Positions 19,647 through 32,134 are shown, numbered from the stretch's first letter. The stretch: 64,000 bases of DNA from Streptomyces sp. NBC_00683 (GCF_036226745.1 NZ_CP109013.1:2728001-2792000); one strand, 5' to 3'. Made by a program: numbers and translations. Notes: generated by a model from the sequence alone, not told the origin.

Positions 19647-19973
19647 TCCGTCCCTCTCACAGCCGGCGGTGCCGATGTCCCACAGTGGCCCCCGTTTTTG
19701 TGCCACCACGAACCAATTCCCACCACGCGACCGGGCACGGCAGGTGCACGTTCAACAGTAGGCCGCCAACAGCCCTTGCGGGCAGCGCTCCACAGCTCTT
19801 GCCCGAATGCGGACCTCGCAGACCCACCGTCCGATATGAGCCGAACGGGTGATACCAACCGGCTCGGCCGGATCACTCGCCCCCCTCTTGTCCGCTTTAT
19901 TCCCTTCTCGTCCACCGCCACTCCCCCGGAGCGTCTCGATCGAGCCTCGATCACTTCGGACATCGGGTCTCGA
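19647..19973. other. Intergenic region between rmdB and ligA
   Basis: 327 bases, lower GC than its flanks and without a credible ORF. It must carry the rmdB promoter and the end of the ligA transcript. Near the ligA stop it holds three copies of CTCGATC(A/G): 19935-19942, 19946-19954 and 19969-19977. No stable terminator hairpin was recognised. Confidence 0.5.
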
Positions 19974-23229
<3,256 letters not shown>

Positions 23230-23264
23230 GGGCAGAGCCTACGGGCCGTACCGCCCCCGGTTTC

Positions 23265-23954
23265 TCAGCGGCCGGGGCGGACCGTCAGGTTGTTGATCTC
23301 GGCGTCGCGCGGCAGGTCGATCGCCAGCAGGATCGTGGTGGCCACGGACTCCGGGTCGATCCAGCGTGAGGGGTCGTACTCCTTGCCCTCCTGCTGGTGG
23401 ACCTTGGCCTGCATGGGGCTGGCGGTGCGCCCGGGATAGACAGATGTCACCCGGACGCCGCTGCCGTGCTCCTCGTGGCGCAGCGAGTCGGCGAGGGCCT
23501 TCAGGCCGTGCTTGCTGGCGGCGTACGCGCCCCACTCGGCGTGGGCTTCGAGCCCGGCGCCGGAGTTCACGAAGACGACGCTGCCCTTGGAGACGCGCAG
23601 CTGCGGCAGCAGCAGCCGGGTCAGTTCGGCGGGGGCGATCAGGTTGGCGTTGAGCTGGAAGTGCCAGGCCTTGGGGGTGAGGTCACCGATCCTGCCGAGT
23701 TCGACGACGCCCGCGATGTGCAGCAGCGAGTCGAGCCGTTCGGGCATCGGCTGCTGTCCGAAGGCCCAGGAGAGCCGGTCCGGGTTGCCGAGGTCGCCGA
23801 CGAGCGTGCGGGCCCCGGGGTGGAGGGCGGCCAGTTCCTTGGCCCGCCCCGCGTCCCGGGCCAGCAGCACGAGCTCGTCGCCGCGCTCCAACAGGCGGCG
23901 GGCGACGGCCGCTCCGATACCGGAGCCGGCCCCGGTGATGAGATGAGTAGGCAT
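23265..23954 (-). CDS. Short-chain dehydrogenase/reductase
   Basis: 229 residues. Classical SDR: cofactor loop TGAGSGIGAAVARRL near the N-terminus, Ser in VFVNSGAG and the catalytic YAASK (Tyr-x-x-x-Lys). The YPGRT and following residues match the post-catalytic loop. NAD(P)-dependent oxidation or reduction of an unknown alcohol or ketone. 35 bases from the MetE-like gene on the same strand. Confidence 0.9.
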   Translation of the reverse strand: MPTHLITGAGSGIGAAVARRLLERGDELVLLARDAGRAKELAALHPGARTLVGDLGNPDRLSWAFGQQPMPERLDSLLHIAGVVELGRIGDLTPKAWHFQLNANLIAPAELTRLLLPQLRVSKGSVVFVNSGAGLEAHAEWGAYAASKHGLKALADSLRHEEHGSGVRVTSVYPGRTASPMQAKVHQQEGKEYDPSRWIDPESVATTILLAIDLPRDAEINNLTVRPGR

Positions 23955-23982
23955 GCCCTCATGCTGTCACCCCGCCCCGGCC

Positions 23983-24522
23983 TCACCGCAGGCCGGCCGA
24001 CTCCTCCAGGTAGGCGAGCGCCCCGACACCGTCCTTGGCGAAGAAGACCAGGTCGGTGAGGGGCACCGGCAGGAAGCCCTCGTCCTCCATGCGCTGGAAC
24101 TGCTGGCGCAGACCGTCGTAGAACCCGGCCGTGTTCAGCAGGACGACGGGCATGGTGTTCTTGCCGTGCTTCTTCAGCTCCAGGATCTCCGTGGCCTCGT
24201 CGAGCGTCCCCGTGCCGCCGACCATGACGACGACCGCGTCGGACTTCTCCAGGAGCAGCGCCTTGCGCTCGGCCAGGTCCTTGGCGATCACCATCTCGTC
24301 GGCGTCGGTCCTCGCCTTCGCCGCCAGGAACTCCACCGACACGCCCACGAGCCGCCCGCCGGCCGCCTGCACCCCGTCGGCGACGACCTTCATGAGTCCG
24401 CTCTCCGACCCTCCCCAGACCAGGGTGTGCCCGCCCCGGCCCAGCAGTTCGGCGAATTCCCGGGCGGGCACGGTGTAGCGGTCGTCGAGGTCGGCGGCGG
24501 AGAGAAAGACACAGATGTTCAT
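23983..24522 (-). CDS. LOG/TIGR00730-type Rossmann protein
   Basis: 179 residues from ATG 24522. Begins MNICVFLSAAD with a Rossmann-like core, LVWGGSESGLMKVVADG, and the diagnostic loop VGGTGTLDEATEIL. In cytokinin-activating LOG enzymes this loop reads PGGxGTxxE; here Pro is Val while the Gly-Gly, Gly-Thr and Glu are kept. Family members release a nucleobase from nucleoside 5'-monophosphates. Activity plausible, unproven. Confidence 0.82.
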   Translation of the reverse strand: MNICVFLSAADLDDRYTVPAREFAELLGRGGHTLVWGGSESGLMKVVADGVQAAGGRLVGVSVEFLAAKARTDADEMVIAKDLAERKALLLEKSDAVVVMVGGTGTLDEATEILELKKHGKNTMPVVLLNTAGFYDGLRQQFQRMEDEGFLPVPLTDLVFFAKDGVGALAYLEESAGLR

Positions 24523-24599
24523 GCCACCACCGTACGGGCCGCCCCCCGGCACTCCCCCGGAGCGGGAAGAAACCGGCCCGCCGGACGGCTGAACCAGTC

Positions 24600-24935
24600 A
24601 TGACTTCCGCATCAGGACACCGCATCACCGTCGAGCCCGAAGCCGTGCACGTGCGCGTGGTACGCGACGGGCAGCTGCTCGCCGAGAGCCGGCGTCCGCT
24701 CGCCCTGCGCGAGACGGGCTGCCCGGTCAGGTATTACCTGCCGCCCGAGGACGTCCGTACGGAGCTGCTGACGCCCTCGGACACCCGTACGCACTGCCCG
24801 TTCAAGGGGGATGCGTCCTACTGGTCGCTGCCCGGGGCGGCGGACCTCGTCTGGGCCTATCCGGAGCCCAAGGACCAAGTCGCCGCGATCAAGGACCACT
24901 TCTGCTTCTACGACACGGCCGTCGTCACCGACTGA
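24600..24935 (+). CDS. DUF427 domain protein
   Basis: 111 residues covering a single DUF427 fold: RVVRDGQLLAES... PVRYYLPPEDVR... THCPFKGDASYW... VWAYPEP... IKDHFCFYD. The conserved CPFKG(D)A(S)Y(W/Y) block is complete. Biochemical role unknown. Divergent from the LOG-type gene (77 bases between start codons). Confidence 0.88.
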   Translation: MTSASGHRITVEPEAVHVRVVRDGQLLAESRRPLALRETGCPVRYYLPPEDVRTELLTPSDTRTHCPFKGDASYWSLPGAADLVWAYPEPKDQVAAIKDHFCFYDTAVVTD

Positions 24936-24997
24936 CCGTCAAAAATACTTCTGGTGACGACCGATGAGTTTTGCGGGCGGCATCGGTCAACCCTCAC

Positions 24998-25798
24998 ATG
25001 GACAAGACTCTCTCCCGTGACGGCACGTCCGTCGCCTACCGGCGTCGGGGTGACGGGCCGCCGGTGATCCTGGTCGGCGGGGCGCTGAGCAGCGCGGCGA
25101 CCGAGGCACCGCTCGCCGAACTGCTCGCTCCGCGGTTCACGGTCGTCACGTACGACCGCCGTGGCCGCGGCTCCAGCGGCGACAGCGGTCCGTACACGGT
25201 CCGGCGCGAGATCGAGGACCTGGCAGCGGTGGCGGCCCGGGTGGGCGAGCGGGTGTCGCTGTTCGGCATGCTGTCGGGCGGCGCGCTGGCCCTGGAGGCG
25301 CAGGCGGCGGGGCTGCCCGTGGATCTCCTCGCGGTCTACGAACCGCCGTACACCCCCGGGCCGGCCGGCCTCCTGTTCAAGTCCCGCTGCACGGCCCGGC
25401 TGCACCGGATGCTGTCCATCGGGGACCGCGACGGCGCCGTCGCCCTGTACATGTCCCGGACCGGCGTCCCGGAGGAGACGATCGCCCGCATGCGGCACGC
25501 CCCCCTGTGGAAGAGCCTGGAAGCGCTGGCGCACACCCTGGCGTACGACGACGCACTGCTGGGCAACGGCACGGTCCCGGCGGAGCGCTTCGCGTCCGTG
25601 ACGGCGCGCACGCTGGTGGTCTGCGGCGGCTTCAGTCCCGACCGGACCCGTGAGACGACTCTCGCCCTCGCGGCGGCGGTCCCCCGGGCACGGCACCGCA
25701 CGCTGACCGGCCAGACGCGCGATCTGGCACCGCAGGCGATCGCACCGGTCCTGGCGGACTTCTTCGCGCGGGACGTGTTCCTGCGCGAGACGTCGTAG
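24998..25798 (+). CDS. Alpha/beta hydrolase fold protein lacking the usual catalytic residues
   Basis: 266 residues from ATG 24998; no ribosome site is visible. Fold markers are present: VGGAL oxyanion region, YDRRGRGSSGDSG, YEPPY. In relatives the nucleophile elbow reads GMSSG and the late loop GQTHD. Here the elbow is GMLSG (90-94), placing Leu at the nucleophile position, and the loop is GQTRD with Arg241 instead of His. Thus at least two triad residues appear lost. It may be a non-catalytic binding protein or use the neighbouring Ser93; no evidence of frameshift. Confidence 0.8.
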   Translation: MDKTLSRDGTSVAYRRRGDGPPVILVGGALSSAATEAPLAELLAPRFTVVTYDRRGRGSSGDSGPYTVRREIEDLAAVAARVGERVSLFGMLSGGALALEAQAAGLPVDLLAVYEPPYTPGPAGLLFKSRCTARLHRMLSIGDRDGAVALYMSRTGVPEETIARMRHAPLWKSLEALAHTLAYDDALLGNGTVPAERFASVTARTLVVCGGFSPDRTRETTLALAAAVPRARHRTLTGQTRDLAPQAIAPVLADFFARDVFLRETS

Positions 25799-25815
25799 CG
25801 GACCCCCTGAACCGG

Positions 25816-25842
25816 CCGGGTCGCCGCAGGGGAGCGACCCGG
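25816..25842. terminator. Convergent terminator
   Basis: CCGGGTCGC, 9-base loop, GCGACCCGG. Lies between the ends of the hydrolase (+) and mnmA (-), so it can serve both strands. Confidence 0.65.
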
Positions 25843-25856
25843 TCCGAGGCTGTGCG

Positions 25857-26987
25857 TCAGCCCGCCGCCGCCCTCTCGCGGCGGACGGTCGTGGCGATGG
25901 TGGCGGAGCCGACCACCCTGGTGCCGTCGTACAGGACGACGGCCTGGCCGGGGGCCACACCCCGTACGGGCTCGGTGAACGAGACGTGCAGGGTGCCGTC
26001 GGTCAGCTCCGCCGTCACCTCGGTCTCGCCGCCGTGGGCGCGCAGCTGCGCGGTGTACGTACCGGGGCCGGCCGGGGCCGTACCGCACCAGCGGGGCTTG
26101 ATGGCCGTGAGGGCCGTGACGTCGAGGGCCTCGGCCGGGCCGACCGTCACCGTGTTGTTCACCGGCGAGATGTCCAGCACGTAGCGGGGCTTGCCGTCGG
26201 GGGCGGGGTGGCCGATGCGCAGACCCTTGCGCTGGCCGATGGTGAAGCCGAAGGCGCCCTCGTGGGTGCCCACCTTCGTACCGGACTCGTCGACGATGTC
26301 ACCCTCCGCAGGGCCACCGAGACGGTCCGCGAGGAAGCCCTGGGTGTTGCCGTCGGCGATGAAGCAGATGTCGTGGCTGTCGGGCTTCTTGGCGACGGCC
26401 AGGCCGCGGCGCTCGGCCTCGGCGCGGATCTCGTCCTTGGTGGTGAGGGTGTCGCCGAGGGGGAACATGGCGTGCGCGAGCTGCTTCTCGTCCAGGACTC
26501 CGAGGACGTAGCTCTGGTCCTTGGCCATGTCCGAGGCGCGGTGCATCTCCCGGGTGCCGTCGTCGTTCAGCACGACGGTGGCGTAGTGGCCCGTGCAGAC
26601 CGCGTCGAAGCCGAGGGCCAGGGCCTTGTCGAGCAGTGCGGCGAACTTGATCTTCTCGTTGCAGCGCAGGCAGGGGTTGGGGGTGCGCCCCGCCTCGTAC
26701 TCCGCCACGAAGTCGTCCACGACGTCCTCGCGGAAGCGTTCCGCGAGGTCCCAGACGTAGAACGGGATGCCGATGACGTCCGCCGCACGGCGGGCGTCCC
26801 GGGAGTCCTCGATGGTGCAACAGCCGCGTGCCCCGGTACGGAAGGACTGCGGGTTCGCGGAGAGGGCGAGGTGCACACCGGTCACGTCGTGGCCTGCCTC
26901 GGCGGCACGGGCCGCGGCGACGGCGGAGTCGACTCCGCCCGACATGGCGGCGAGCACACGGAGGGGGCGCTGGGAGGTCTCAGTCAT
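25857..26987 (-). CDS. mnmA: tRNA-specific 2-thiouridylase MnmA
   Basis: 376 residues. Installs the 2-thio group on wobble uridine 34 of Lys, Glu and Gln tRNAs. PP-loop [12 protein letters not shown] at the N-terminus activates uridine with ATP. The catalytic cysteines are in [12 protein letters not shown] and HDICFIADG. The C-terminal beta domain ends in the [10 protein letters not shown] motif. Sulfur would come from the cysteine desulfurase encoded 750 bases away on the same strand. Confidence 0.96.
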   Translation of the reverse strand: MTETSQRPLRVLAAMSGGVDSAVAAARAAEAGHDVTGVHLALSANPQSFRTGARGCCTIEDSRDARRAADVIGIPFYVWDLAERFREDVVDDFVAEYEAGRTPNPCLRCNEKIKFAALLDKALALGFDAVCTGHYATVVLNDDGTREMHRASDMAKDQSYVLGVLDEKQLAHAMFPLGDTLTTKDEIRAEAERRGLAVAKKPDSHDICFIADGNTQGFLADRLGGPAEGDIVDESGTKVGTHEGAFGFTIGQRKGLRIGHPAPDGKPRYVLDISPVNNTVTVGPAEALDVTALTAIKPRWCGTAPAGPGTYTAQLRAHGGETEVTAELTDGTLHVSFTEPVRGVAPGQAVVLYDGTRVVGSATIATTVRRERAAAG

Positions 26988-27048
26988 AGCCCATCCAGAG
27001 TACGGGTCCCCGGGAACCGAATGCGCGCGGATATGCGTTGACGATCAC

Positions 27049-27747
27049 ATGGGGACCAGAGGCAGGGCCGGAGGATCCGGGAGCGGGTCGCGCGGCATCA
27101 GCAGACGCTCGCTGCTGATCGGCGGCGCCGCGACCGCCGTGGGCACGGCCGCGCTGGCCGCGGAGGAGATCCGGCGCGTCTGGTGGCGGGTACCGGGCGT
27201 GGAGAAGCCCCGCAAGCCCGGTGAGCTGGACTTCGCCGGTGCCCGGTGGGTGGCGGCCTCCGAGGCGAACTGGCGGCGGGCCGACCGCCCCGACGACTAC
27301 GGCGTGGACCGGGTGATCATCCATGTCACCCAGGGCAGCTTCGCCAGCGCGGTCAAGGTCTTCCAGGATCCGGCGCACCGTGCCGCGACGCACTACATCG
27401 TCGGCCAGGACGGCCGTGTGACGCAGATGATCCGCGAGCTGGACGTGGCGTACCACGCAGGAAACCGCTCGTTCAACGAACGCAGTGTCGGCATCGAGCA
27501 CGAGGGCTTCGTCGACCGCCCGAAGGACTTCACGGCCCGGATGTACGAGTCCTCGGCGCGGCTGACGGCAGCGATATGCGCGCGGTACGGGATACCCGTG
27601 GACCGCGAGCACATCATCGGGCACGTCGAGGTGCCGGGCACGGACCACACGGATCCAGGACCGCACTGGGACTGGGACCGCTACATGAAGCTGGTCCGGG
27701 CCGCTTCCAGGGCAGCCAAGGCCGCGGAGGCGACGAAGGCTAGCTGA
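27049..27747 (+). CDS. Tat-exported N-acetylmuramoyl-L-alanine amidase
   Basis: 232 residues from ATG 27049. N-terminus has a twin-arginine signal ([21 protein letters not shown]) and then an Amidase_2 domain: zinc His in [23 protein letters not shown], the SVGIEHEGF strand and [19 protein letters not shown] with the remaining zinc ligands. It cleaves the lactyl-peptide bond of peptidoglycan outside the membrane. A frame open upstream to 26767 runs antisense into mnmA and is not used. Its last 8 bases overlap the convergent desulfurase gene. Confidence 0.92.
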   Translation: MGTRGRAGGSGSGSRGISRRSLLIGGAATAVGTAALAAEEIRRVWWRVPGVEKPRKPGELDFAGARWVAASEANWRRADRPDDYGVDRVIIHVTQGSFASAVKVFQDPAHRAATHYIVGQDGRVTQMIRELDVAYHAGNRSFNERSVGIEHEGFVDRPKDFTARMYESSARLTAAICARYGIPVDREHIIGHVEVPGTDHTDPGPHWDWDRYMKLVRAASRAAKAAEATKAS

Positions 27748-28909
27748 GCCCTGCCGTACGGGCCCGTTCGACCGCGGGGCCGATCGCCCGCGCGACGTCC
27801 TCGACGTCCTGCTTGGCGGAGGTGTGGCCGAGCGAGAAGCGCAGGGTGCCGCGGGCCAGGTCCGGGTCGGTGCCCGTGGCCAGCAGCACATGACTCGGCT
27901 GGGCGATGCCCGCCGTGCACGCGGAGCCGGTGGAGCACTCGATGCCCTGGGCGTCGAGCAGCAGCAGGAGGGAGTCGCCCTCGCAGCCGGGGAAGGTGAA
28001 GTGGGCGTTGGCGGGCAGCCGGCCGCCGGGGGCCGGGTCACCGCCGAGGACCGCATCGGGGACGGCCTGCAGGACCGCCGCGGTCAGGTCGTCGCGGAGC
28101 GCACCGATCTCGCGGGCGAAGTCCTCACGCCCGTCGGCGGCGAGCCGTCCGGCGACCGCGAAGGCGGCGACGGCGGGCACATCGAGTGTGCCGGAGCGCA
28201 CATGGCGCTCCTGTCCGCCGCCGTGCAGCACGGGGACGGGGGTGTGGTCACGGCCCAGGAGCAGCGCTCCGACACCGAAGGGGCCACCGATCTTGTGTGC
28301 GCTGACGGTCATCGCGGCCAGCCCCGACCGGGCGAAGTCGACCTCGAGCTGCCCGAAGGCCTGTACCGCGTCGGAGTGCATGGGCACATCGAACTCGCGC
28401 GCGACATCGGCCAGTTCGCGAATCGGCATGACGGTGCCGATCTCGTTGTTGGCCCACATGACGGTGATCAGCGCGACATCGTCGGGGTTGCGGAGGATCG
28501 CCTCGCGCAGGGCCTCGGGGTGCACACGTCCGTACCGGTCGACGGGCAGGTAGTCGACGGTGGCGCCCTCGTGCTCGGCGAGCCAGTCGACGGCGTCGAT
28601 CACGGCGTGGTGTTCCACGGGGCTGGCGAGGACCCTGGTGCGGCGGGGGTCCGCATCGCGCCGGGACCAGTAGAGGCCCTTCACGGCGAGATTGTCGGCC
28701 TCGGTCCCGCCCGAGGTGAAGACCACCTCGCTGGGGCGCGCGCCGAGGGCGTCCGCGAGCGTCTCTCTGGACTCCTCGACGGTGCGGCGGGCCCGGCGCC
28801 CGGCGGCGTGCAGGGAGGACGCGTTGCCGGTGACGGCGAGGTGCGCGGTCATCGCCGCGATCGCCTCCGGGAGCATCGGAGTGGTCGCTGCGTGGTCGAG
28901 GTAGGCCAT
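27740..28909 (-). CDS. Cysteine desulfurase (IscS/NifS family)
   Basis: 389 residues from ATG 28909 (GTG 28918 possible). PLP enzyme removing sulfur from cysteine. [11 protein letters not shown] start, PLP lysine K206 in [10 protein letters not shown], active cysteine C331 in [11 protein letters not shown], and [11 protein letters not shown]. Proximity to mnmA suggests a role in tRNA thiolation as well as Fe-S supply (inference). Convergent with the amidase gene, sharing 8 bases at the 3' ends. Confidence 0.94.
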   Translation of the reverse strand: MAYLDHAATTPMLPEAIAAMTAHLAVTGNASSLHAAGRRARRTVEESRETLADALGARPSEVVFTSGGTEADNLAVKGLYWSRRDADPRRTRVLASPVEHHAVIDAVDWLAEHEGATVDYLPVDRYGRVHPEALREAILRNPDDVALITVMWANNEIGTVMPIRELADVAREFDVPMHSDAVQAFGQLEVDFARSGLAAMTVSAHKIGGPFGVGALLLGRDHTPVPVLHGGGQERHVRSGTLDVPAVAAFAVAGRLAADGREDFAREIGALRDDLTAAVLQAVPDAVLGGDPAPGGRLPANAHFTFPGCEGDSLLLLLDAQGIECSTGSACTAGIAQPSHVLLATGTDPDLARGTLRFSLGHTSAKQDVEDVARAIGPAVERARTAGLS

Positions 28910-29077
28910 GGTGGACACGATTCTACGAGTCCGCGGCGGGGCTCATGCCGGGCGCATGGGGTCAGGGCTCCCGAGGGGGGTCCTGGAAGGCGTTCGGGAA
29001 GGCGGTCGGGAAGGCGTGCGGCCCCACCCCGGCCCGGAGCCCGATCCGGTACCGGGAGAGCTCTCGGCCCGCCCCGG

Positions 29078-29434
29078 TCAGCCGCCGAAGTTCCAGGAGA
29101 CGGTGCCGTTCTCGGTGACCAGGACGGCGAGGACGACCAGGTCGGCGATGCCGAGGGCGAGCCCGAGCAGGGCGCGGCCGCGGCGGGCGGTGGAGCGGGC
29201 GAGGGCGATGACCGCCATGACGATGGCGACGGGCCCGAGCAGGATGTTCATCACCAGGAGGCCGAGCAGCCCGAGCACGAACGAGGCGACGGCCAGGCCG
29301 TCCGCCTCGCGGGAGGCTTCACGGGAGGGCGCGCGGACGCCGGGCGTCCGGTCGGCCTGCGGAGCGGCCCCGGCCCCGGTGGCGTTCCGGGTTCGGGTAC
29401 GGGTTCGGCGGGCGAGTGCGGTGGTGAGGGTCAT
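29078..29434 (-). CDS. DUF4190-type membrane protein
   Basis: 118 residues. A disordered Arg/Ala-rich N-terminus (~1-45) precedes ADGLAVASFVLGLLGLLVMNILLGPVAIVMAVIALARS and a second hydrophobic helix (GLALGIADLVVLAVLV), the two-helix DUF4190 arrangement. Function unknown. Same strand as the small membrane protein 47 bases upstream. Confidence 0.78.
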   Translation of the reverse strand: MTLTTALARRTRTRTRNATGAGAAPQADRTPGVRAPSREASREADGLAVASFVLGLLGLLVMNILLGPVAIVMAVIALARSTARRGRALLGLALGIADLVVLAVLVTENGTVSWNFGG

Positions 29435-29481
29435 GGTGCGTGCTCCTTCGGATCCGGTGGGATACGCGGTCGGGGGCCGGG

Positions 29482-29637
29482 TCAGCGGGTCCGGCGGCCG
29501 AGGCGCTCACGGACTCCGAAGAGCGCCAGCCAGAGGCCGATCAGGGCGGCTGCCGTCAGCGCCAGGGGCAGCGGCAGATGTGCGACCGCTCCGAGGACGA
29601 CCCCCAGCAGGAGCAGGGCGGCGACGAGGACGAACAT
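29482..29637 (-). CDS. 51-residue membrane protein
   Basis: From ATG 29637 with AGAAAGGG upstream: MFVLVAALLLLGVVLGAVAH, then a second hydrophobic stretch (ALTAAALIGLWLALFGV) and a basic C-terminus RERLGRRTR. Two-helix hairpin with positive tail inside. No family recognised. Divergent from the TetR gene, sharing a 106-base control region. Confidence 0.65.
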   Translation of the reverse strand: MFVLVAALLLLGVVLGAVAHLPLPLALTAAALIGLWLALFGVRERLGRRTR

Positions 29638-29670
29638 GTGTGGCCCTTTCTGCGAACATTTGAGAGTACG

Positions 29671-29740
29671 AGTGTTCACTGACTTCACAGTCTAGACCCC
29701 CGACCCCTTCCAAGACTCGGAGAACGGTTGTTTACTGAAT
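29671..29740. promoter_or_regulatory. Candidate TetR operator region
   Basis: AGTGTTCACT (29671-29680) is an inverted repeat AGTG-TT-CACT, and a related TTGTTTACTGAA lies at 29728-29739, directly before the TetR ATG. The latter also overlaps a possible -10 for a leaderless TetR transcript, since no Shine-Dalgarno is present. Suggests autoregulation and control of the divergent small membrane gene. Confidence 0.4.
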
Positions 29741-29743
29741 GGC

Positions 29744-30367
29744 ATGAGTCACACCGTCGGCATCCGCCAGGCCCAGAAGCTGAAGACACGTCAGGCACTC
29801 CTGGACGCCGCCCTGCGGCTGCTGGAGCACCAGAGCCTGAGCAGCCTGGGCCTGCGTGAGGTGACGCGGGCCGTGGGCGTCGCCCCGACCGCCTTCTACC
29901 GCCATTTCGACGACACGGCGGCACTGGGCGTCGCCCTCGTCGAGGAGACCCTGGGCAGCCTGCACGGCATGATCGGGGCGATCCTCGCCGAGACGGGCGA
30001 CAGCGAGGAGCGACTGGACCGCAGCGTCGAACTGATCGCCCGTCATGTGGCCGAGCAGCCGGCCCACTTCCGCTTCATCGCCCGCGAACAGCACGGCGGC
30101 GTGGGCCCCGTCCGCGAGGCCATAACCTGCCAGCTGCGCCGCTTCGCCGAGGAGGTGGCGGCGGCCCTCGGCACGGAGCCGGAGTCGGCCGGCTGGGACC
30201 GGGAGGACCTCCTGATGCTGGGCGGGCTGTACGTCGACCACATGGTGCTCACCGCCTCGGCGCTCCTGGACGCGGGCCCCAAGGACGAGCGGGCGGTCGT
30301 CCGGCAGGCGCGACGCCGACTGCGCCTGGTCACGCTGGGCCGGGCCCACTGGCTGGACAGCCCATAG
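29744..30367 (+). CDS. TetR-family transcriptional regulator
   Basis: 207 residues. N-terminal HTH is clear: KTRQALLDAALRLLEHQSLSSLGLREVTRAVGVAPTAFYRHFDDTAAL. The C-terminal domain (SEERLDRSVELIARHVAEQPAHFRFIAREQHGG) resembles the FabR/FadR-like group that often senses acyl-CoA or fatty acids. Followed after 10 bases by a hydrolase gene, likely cotranscribed. Confidence 0.9.
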   Translation: MSHTVGIRQAQKLKTRQALLDAALRLLEHQSLSSLGLREVTRAVGVAPTAFYRHFDDTAALGVALVEETLGSLHGMIGAILAETGDSEERLDRSVELIARHVAEQPAHFRFIAREQHGGVGPVREAITCQLRRFAEEVAAALGTEPESAGWDREDLLMLGGLYVDHMVLTASALLDAGPKDERAVVRQARRRLRLVTLGRAHWLDSP

Positions 30368-30377
30368 GGTCGTCGCC

Positions 30378-31211
30378 ATGAGCGAATGGACTCTCGACCG
30401 GACCTTCACCAGTTCCTCGGGCGAGGTGCGCTGGGCCGTGCTCGGCCCGGAGCAGGCCCCGCCGGTCGTCCTGGTGCACGGCACGCCCTTCTCCTCGTAC
30501 GTCTGGCGCGGTGTCGCCCGTGCGCTGGCCCAGGACCACCGCGTGTACGTGTGGGACCTGCCCGGCTACGGCGCCTCCGCCCAGTTCGAGGACCAGGACG
30601 TGTCCCTGCGCGCCCAGGCCTGGGTCTTCACCGAGCTGCTCGCCCACTGGGGCCTGCCCGAACCGGCCGTGGCGGCCCACGACTTCGGCGGCTGCGTCGC
30701 TCTGCGCGCGCACCTCCTGCACGGCGCCCGCTACCGGCGCCTCGCGCTCGTCGACCCGGTGGCGCTGGCCCCGTGGGGCTCGCCCGCGTACCGGCTGCTG
30801 GGCGGCCACGCCGAAGTGTTCGTAGAGTTGCCGGCCGCTCTGCATCGCGCGCTGGTGACCGAGTACGTGAGTTCCGCGAGCCATCCGGGACTGCATCCCC
30901 AGGTGCTCGAACGGCTCGTCGCCCCGTGGTGCACCGAGACCGGGCAGCCCGCCTTCTACCGGCAGATCGCCCAGAACGACCAGCGGTTCACCGACGACAT
31001 CCAGCACCGGTACGACGAGCTCGAGCTGCCCGTACTGATCTGCTGGGGCACCGAGGACACCTGGATCCCCGTCGCCCGGGGGCATGAACTGGCCGCGCTG
31101 ATTCCGGGCGCCGGACTCCGGCTGGTCGCCGGGGCCGGGCACCTCGTCCAGGAGGACGCGCCGGCCGAGCTGACCGCAGCCCTCGCCGGCTTCCTGCGTA
31201 CACACCCGTAA
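30378..31211 (+). CDS. Alpha/beta hydrolase with Asp nucleophile (dehalogenase/epoxide hydrolase-like)
   Basis: 277 residues. HGTPFSSYVWRGVARAL (oxyanion HG), WDLPGYGAS, nucleophile elbow AHDFGG with Asp102, and GHLVQEDAPAEL supplying His near the C-terminus. Asp rather than Ser at the elbow is the mark of haloalkane/haloacetate dehalogenases and epoxide hydrolases. Substrate unknown. Controlled perhaps by the adjacent TetR. Confidence 0.87.
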   Translation: MSEWTLDRTFTSSSGEVRWAVLGPEQAPPVVLVHGTPFSSYVWRGVARALAQDHRVYVWDLPGYGASAQFEDQDVSLRAQAWVFTELLAHWGLPEPAVAAHDFGGCVALRAHLLHGARYRRLALVDPVALAPWGSPAYRLLGGHAEVFVELPAALHRALVTEYVSSASHPGLHPQVLERLVAPWCTETGQPAFYRQIAQNDQRFTDDIQHRYDELELPVLICWGTEDTWIPVARGHELAALIPGAGLRLVAGAGHLVQEDAPAELTAALAGFLRTHP

Positions 31212-31267
31212 CCGCTGCCGCGCCCTCGCGCGGGCGGATCGAGGCCGGCGCTCCGGTCCTCCGCCGC

Positions 31268-32134
31268 TCAGCCGCGTGGTGCGCGGGCCAGCTGGCGGGA
31301 CTGTGCCACCAGACGGTCGGCGCTGTCCCAGACCTCCGCGTCCTCCTCCAGGAAACCGCCCGCGAGGTTGCGGGTGGTGATGGAGACGCGCAGCGGCCCG
31401 GGAGCCGGGCGGCAGCGGATGTGGGTGGTGAGCTCGATCGTGGGCGTCCAGCCCTTCAGGCCCAGCTCGAACGAGGTCGGCGGCAGCGCGTCGACGGTGA
31501 GCAGCAGTGAGAGCGGGTCCGCGTCGCGGCCGTCCGCGAGTCCGAACCAGCCCCGCATCTCGCCCTTGCCGGACGGTGCGCCGATGGCCCAGCCGATCGT
31601 CGCCGGGTCGAGCTTGATGTCGAGCCGTTCGGTGATGGCGGAGCTGCCGGGGATCGCCGCCGGGCCGTCGGCCGGGCCGAGGCAGTGCTCCCGCGGCGGG
31701 ATGGCGGGCAGTTCGGCGGACGTGAGGACGTCGCCGGTGAGGCCGTCCAGATCGCCGTAGGTGGCGAGCACGCGGATCCGCTCGATCTCGCTGCCGTCCT
31801 CCGCGTACTGGAAGAGCGAGGCCTCTCCGGTGGAGAGCGTGCGGCCGGTGCGGACCACCTGGGTACGGATGACGGCGGGGCCCGGGACGGAGGCCGTGAG
31901 GTAGTGCGCGGAGACCGAGAACGGGTCGGAGTGCGGGAGAGCCTCTCCGAGCGCCCGGCCGAGCATGGCCAGCAGATAGCCGCCGTTGACGGCGTGGATG
32001 ATCGTCCATCCCGCGGAGAGCTCGGCGTCGTAGACGCCCTCTTCACGGAGTGTGACGGCGGTGTCGCGGTCGAACTCGCTGTCACCGATGGTTGCCTGCG
32101 CTGTGCGCGGCGCCTGCGCTGCTGCCTGTGCCAT
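31268..32134 (-). CDS. Acyl-CoA thioesterase, double hot-dog type
   Basis: 288 residues from ATG 32134 (a GTG at 32143 is possible). Two hot-dog halves: WTIIHAVNGGYLLAMLGRAL ... HYLTASVPGPAVIRTQVVRTGRTLSTGEASLFQ and WAIGAPSGKGEMRGWFGL ... HIRCRPAPGPLRVSITTRNLAGGFLEEDAEVWD. Matches the TesB-like/4HBT_3 family that hydrolyses acyl-CoA. Upstream at 32158-32173 lies an imperfect palindrome around TACTGAGCGGTA that could be a TetR-type operator. Confidence 0.85.
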   Translation of the reverse strand: MAQAAAQAPRTAQATIGDSEFDRDTAVTLREEGVYDAELSAGWTIIHAVNGGYLLAMLGRALGEALPHSDPFSVSAHYLTASVPGPAVIRTQVVRTGRTLSTGEASLFQYAEDGSEIERIRVLATYGDLDGLTGDVLTSAELPAIPPREHCLGPADGPAAIPGSSAITERLDIKLDPATIGWAIGAPSGKGEMRGWFGLADGRDADPLSLLLTVDALPPTSFELGLKGWTPTIELTTHIRCRPAPGPLRVSITTRNLAGGFLEEDAEVWDSADRLVAQSRQLARAPRG

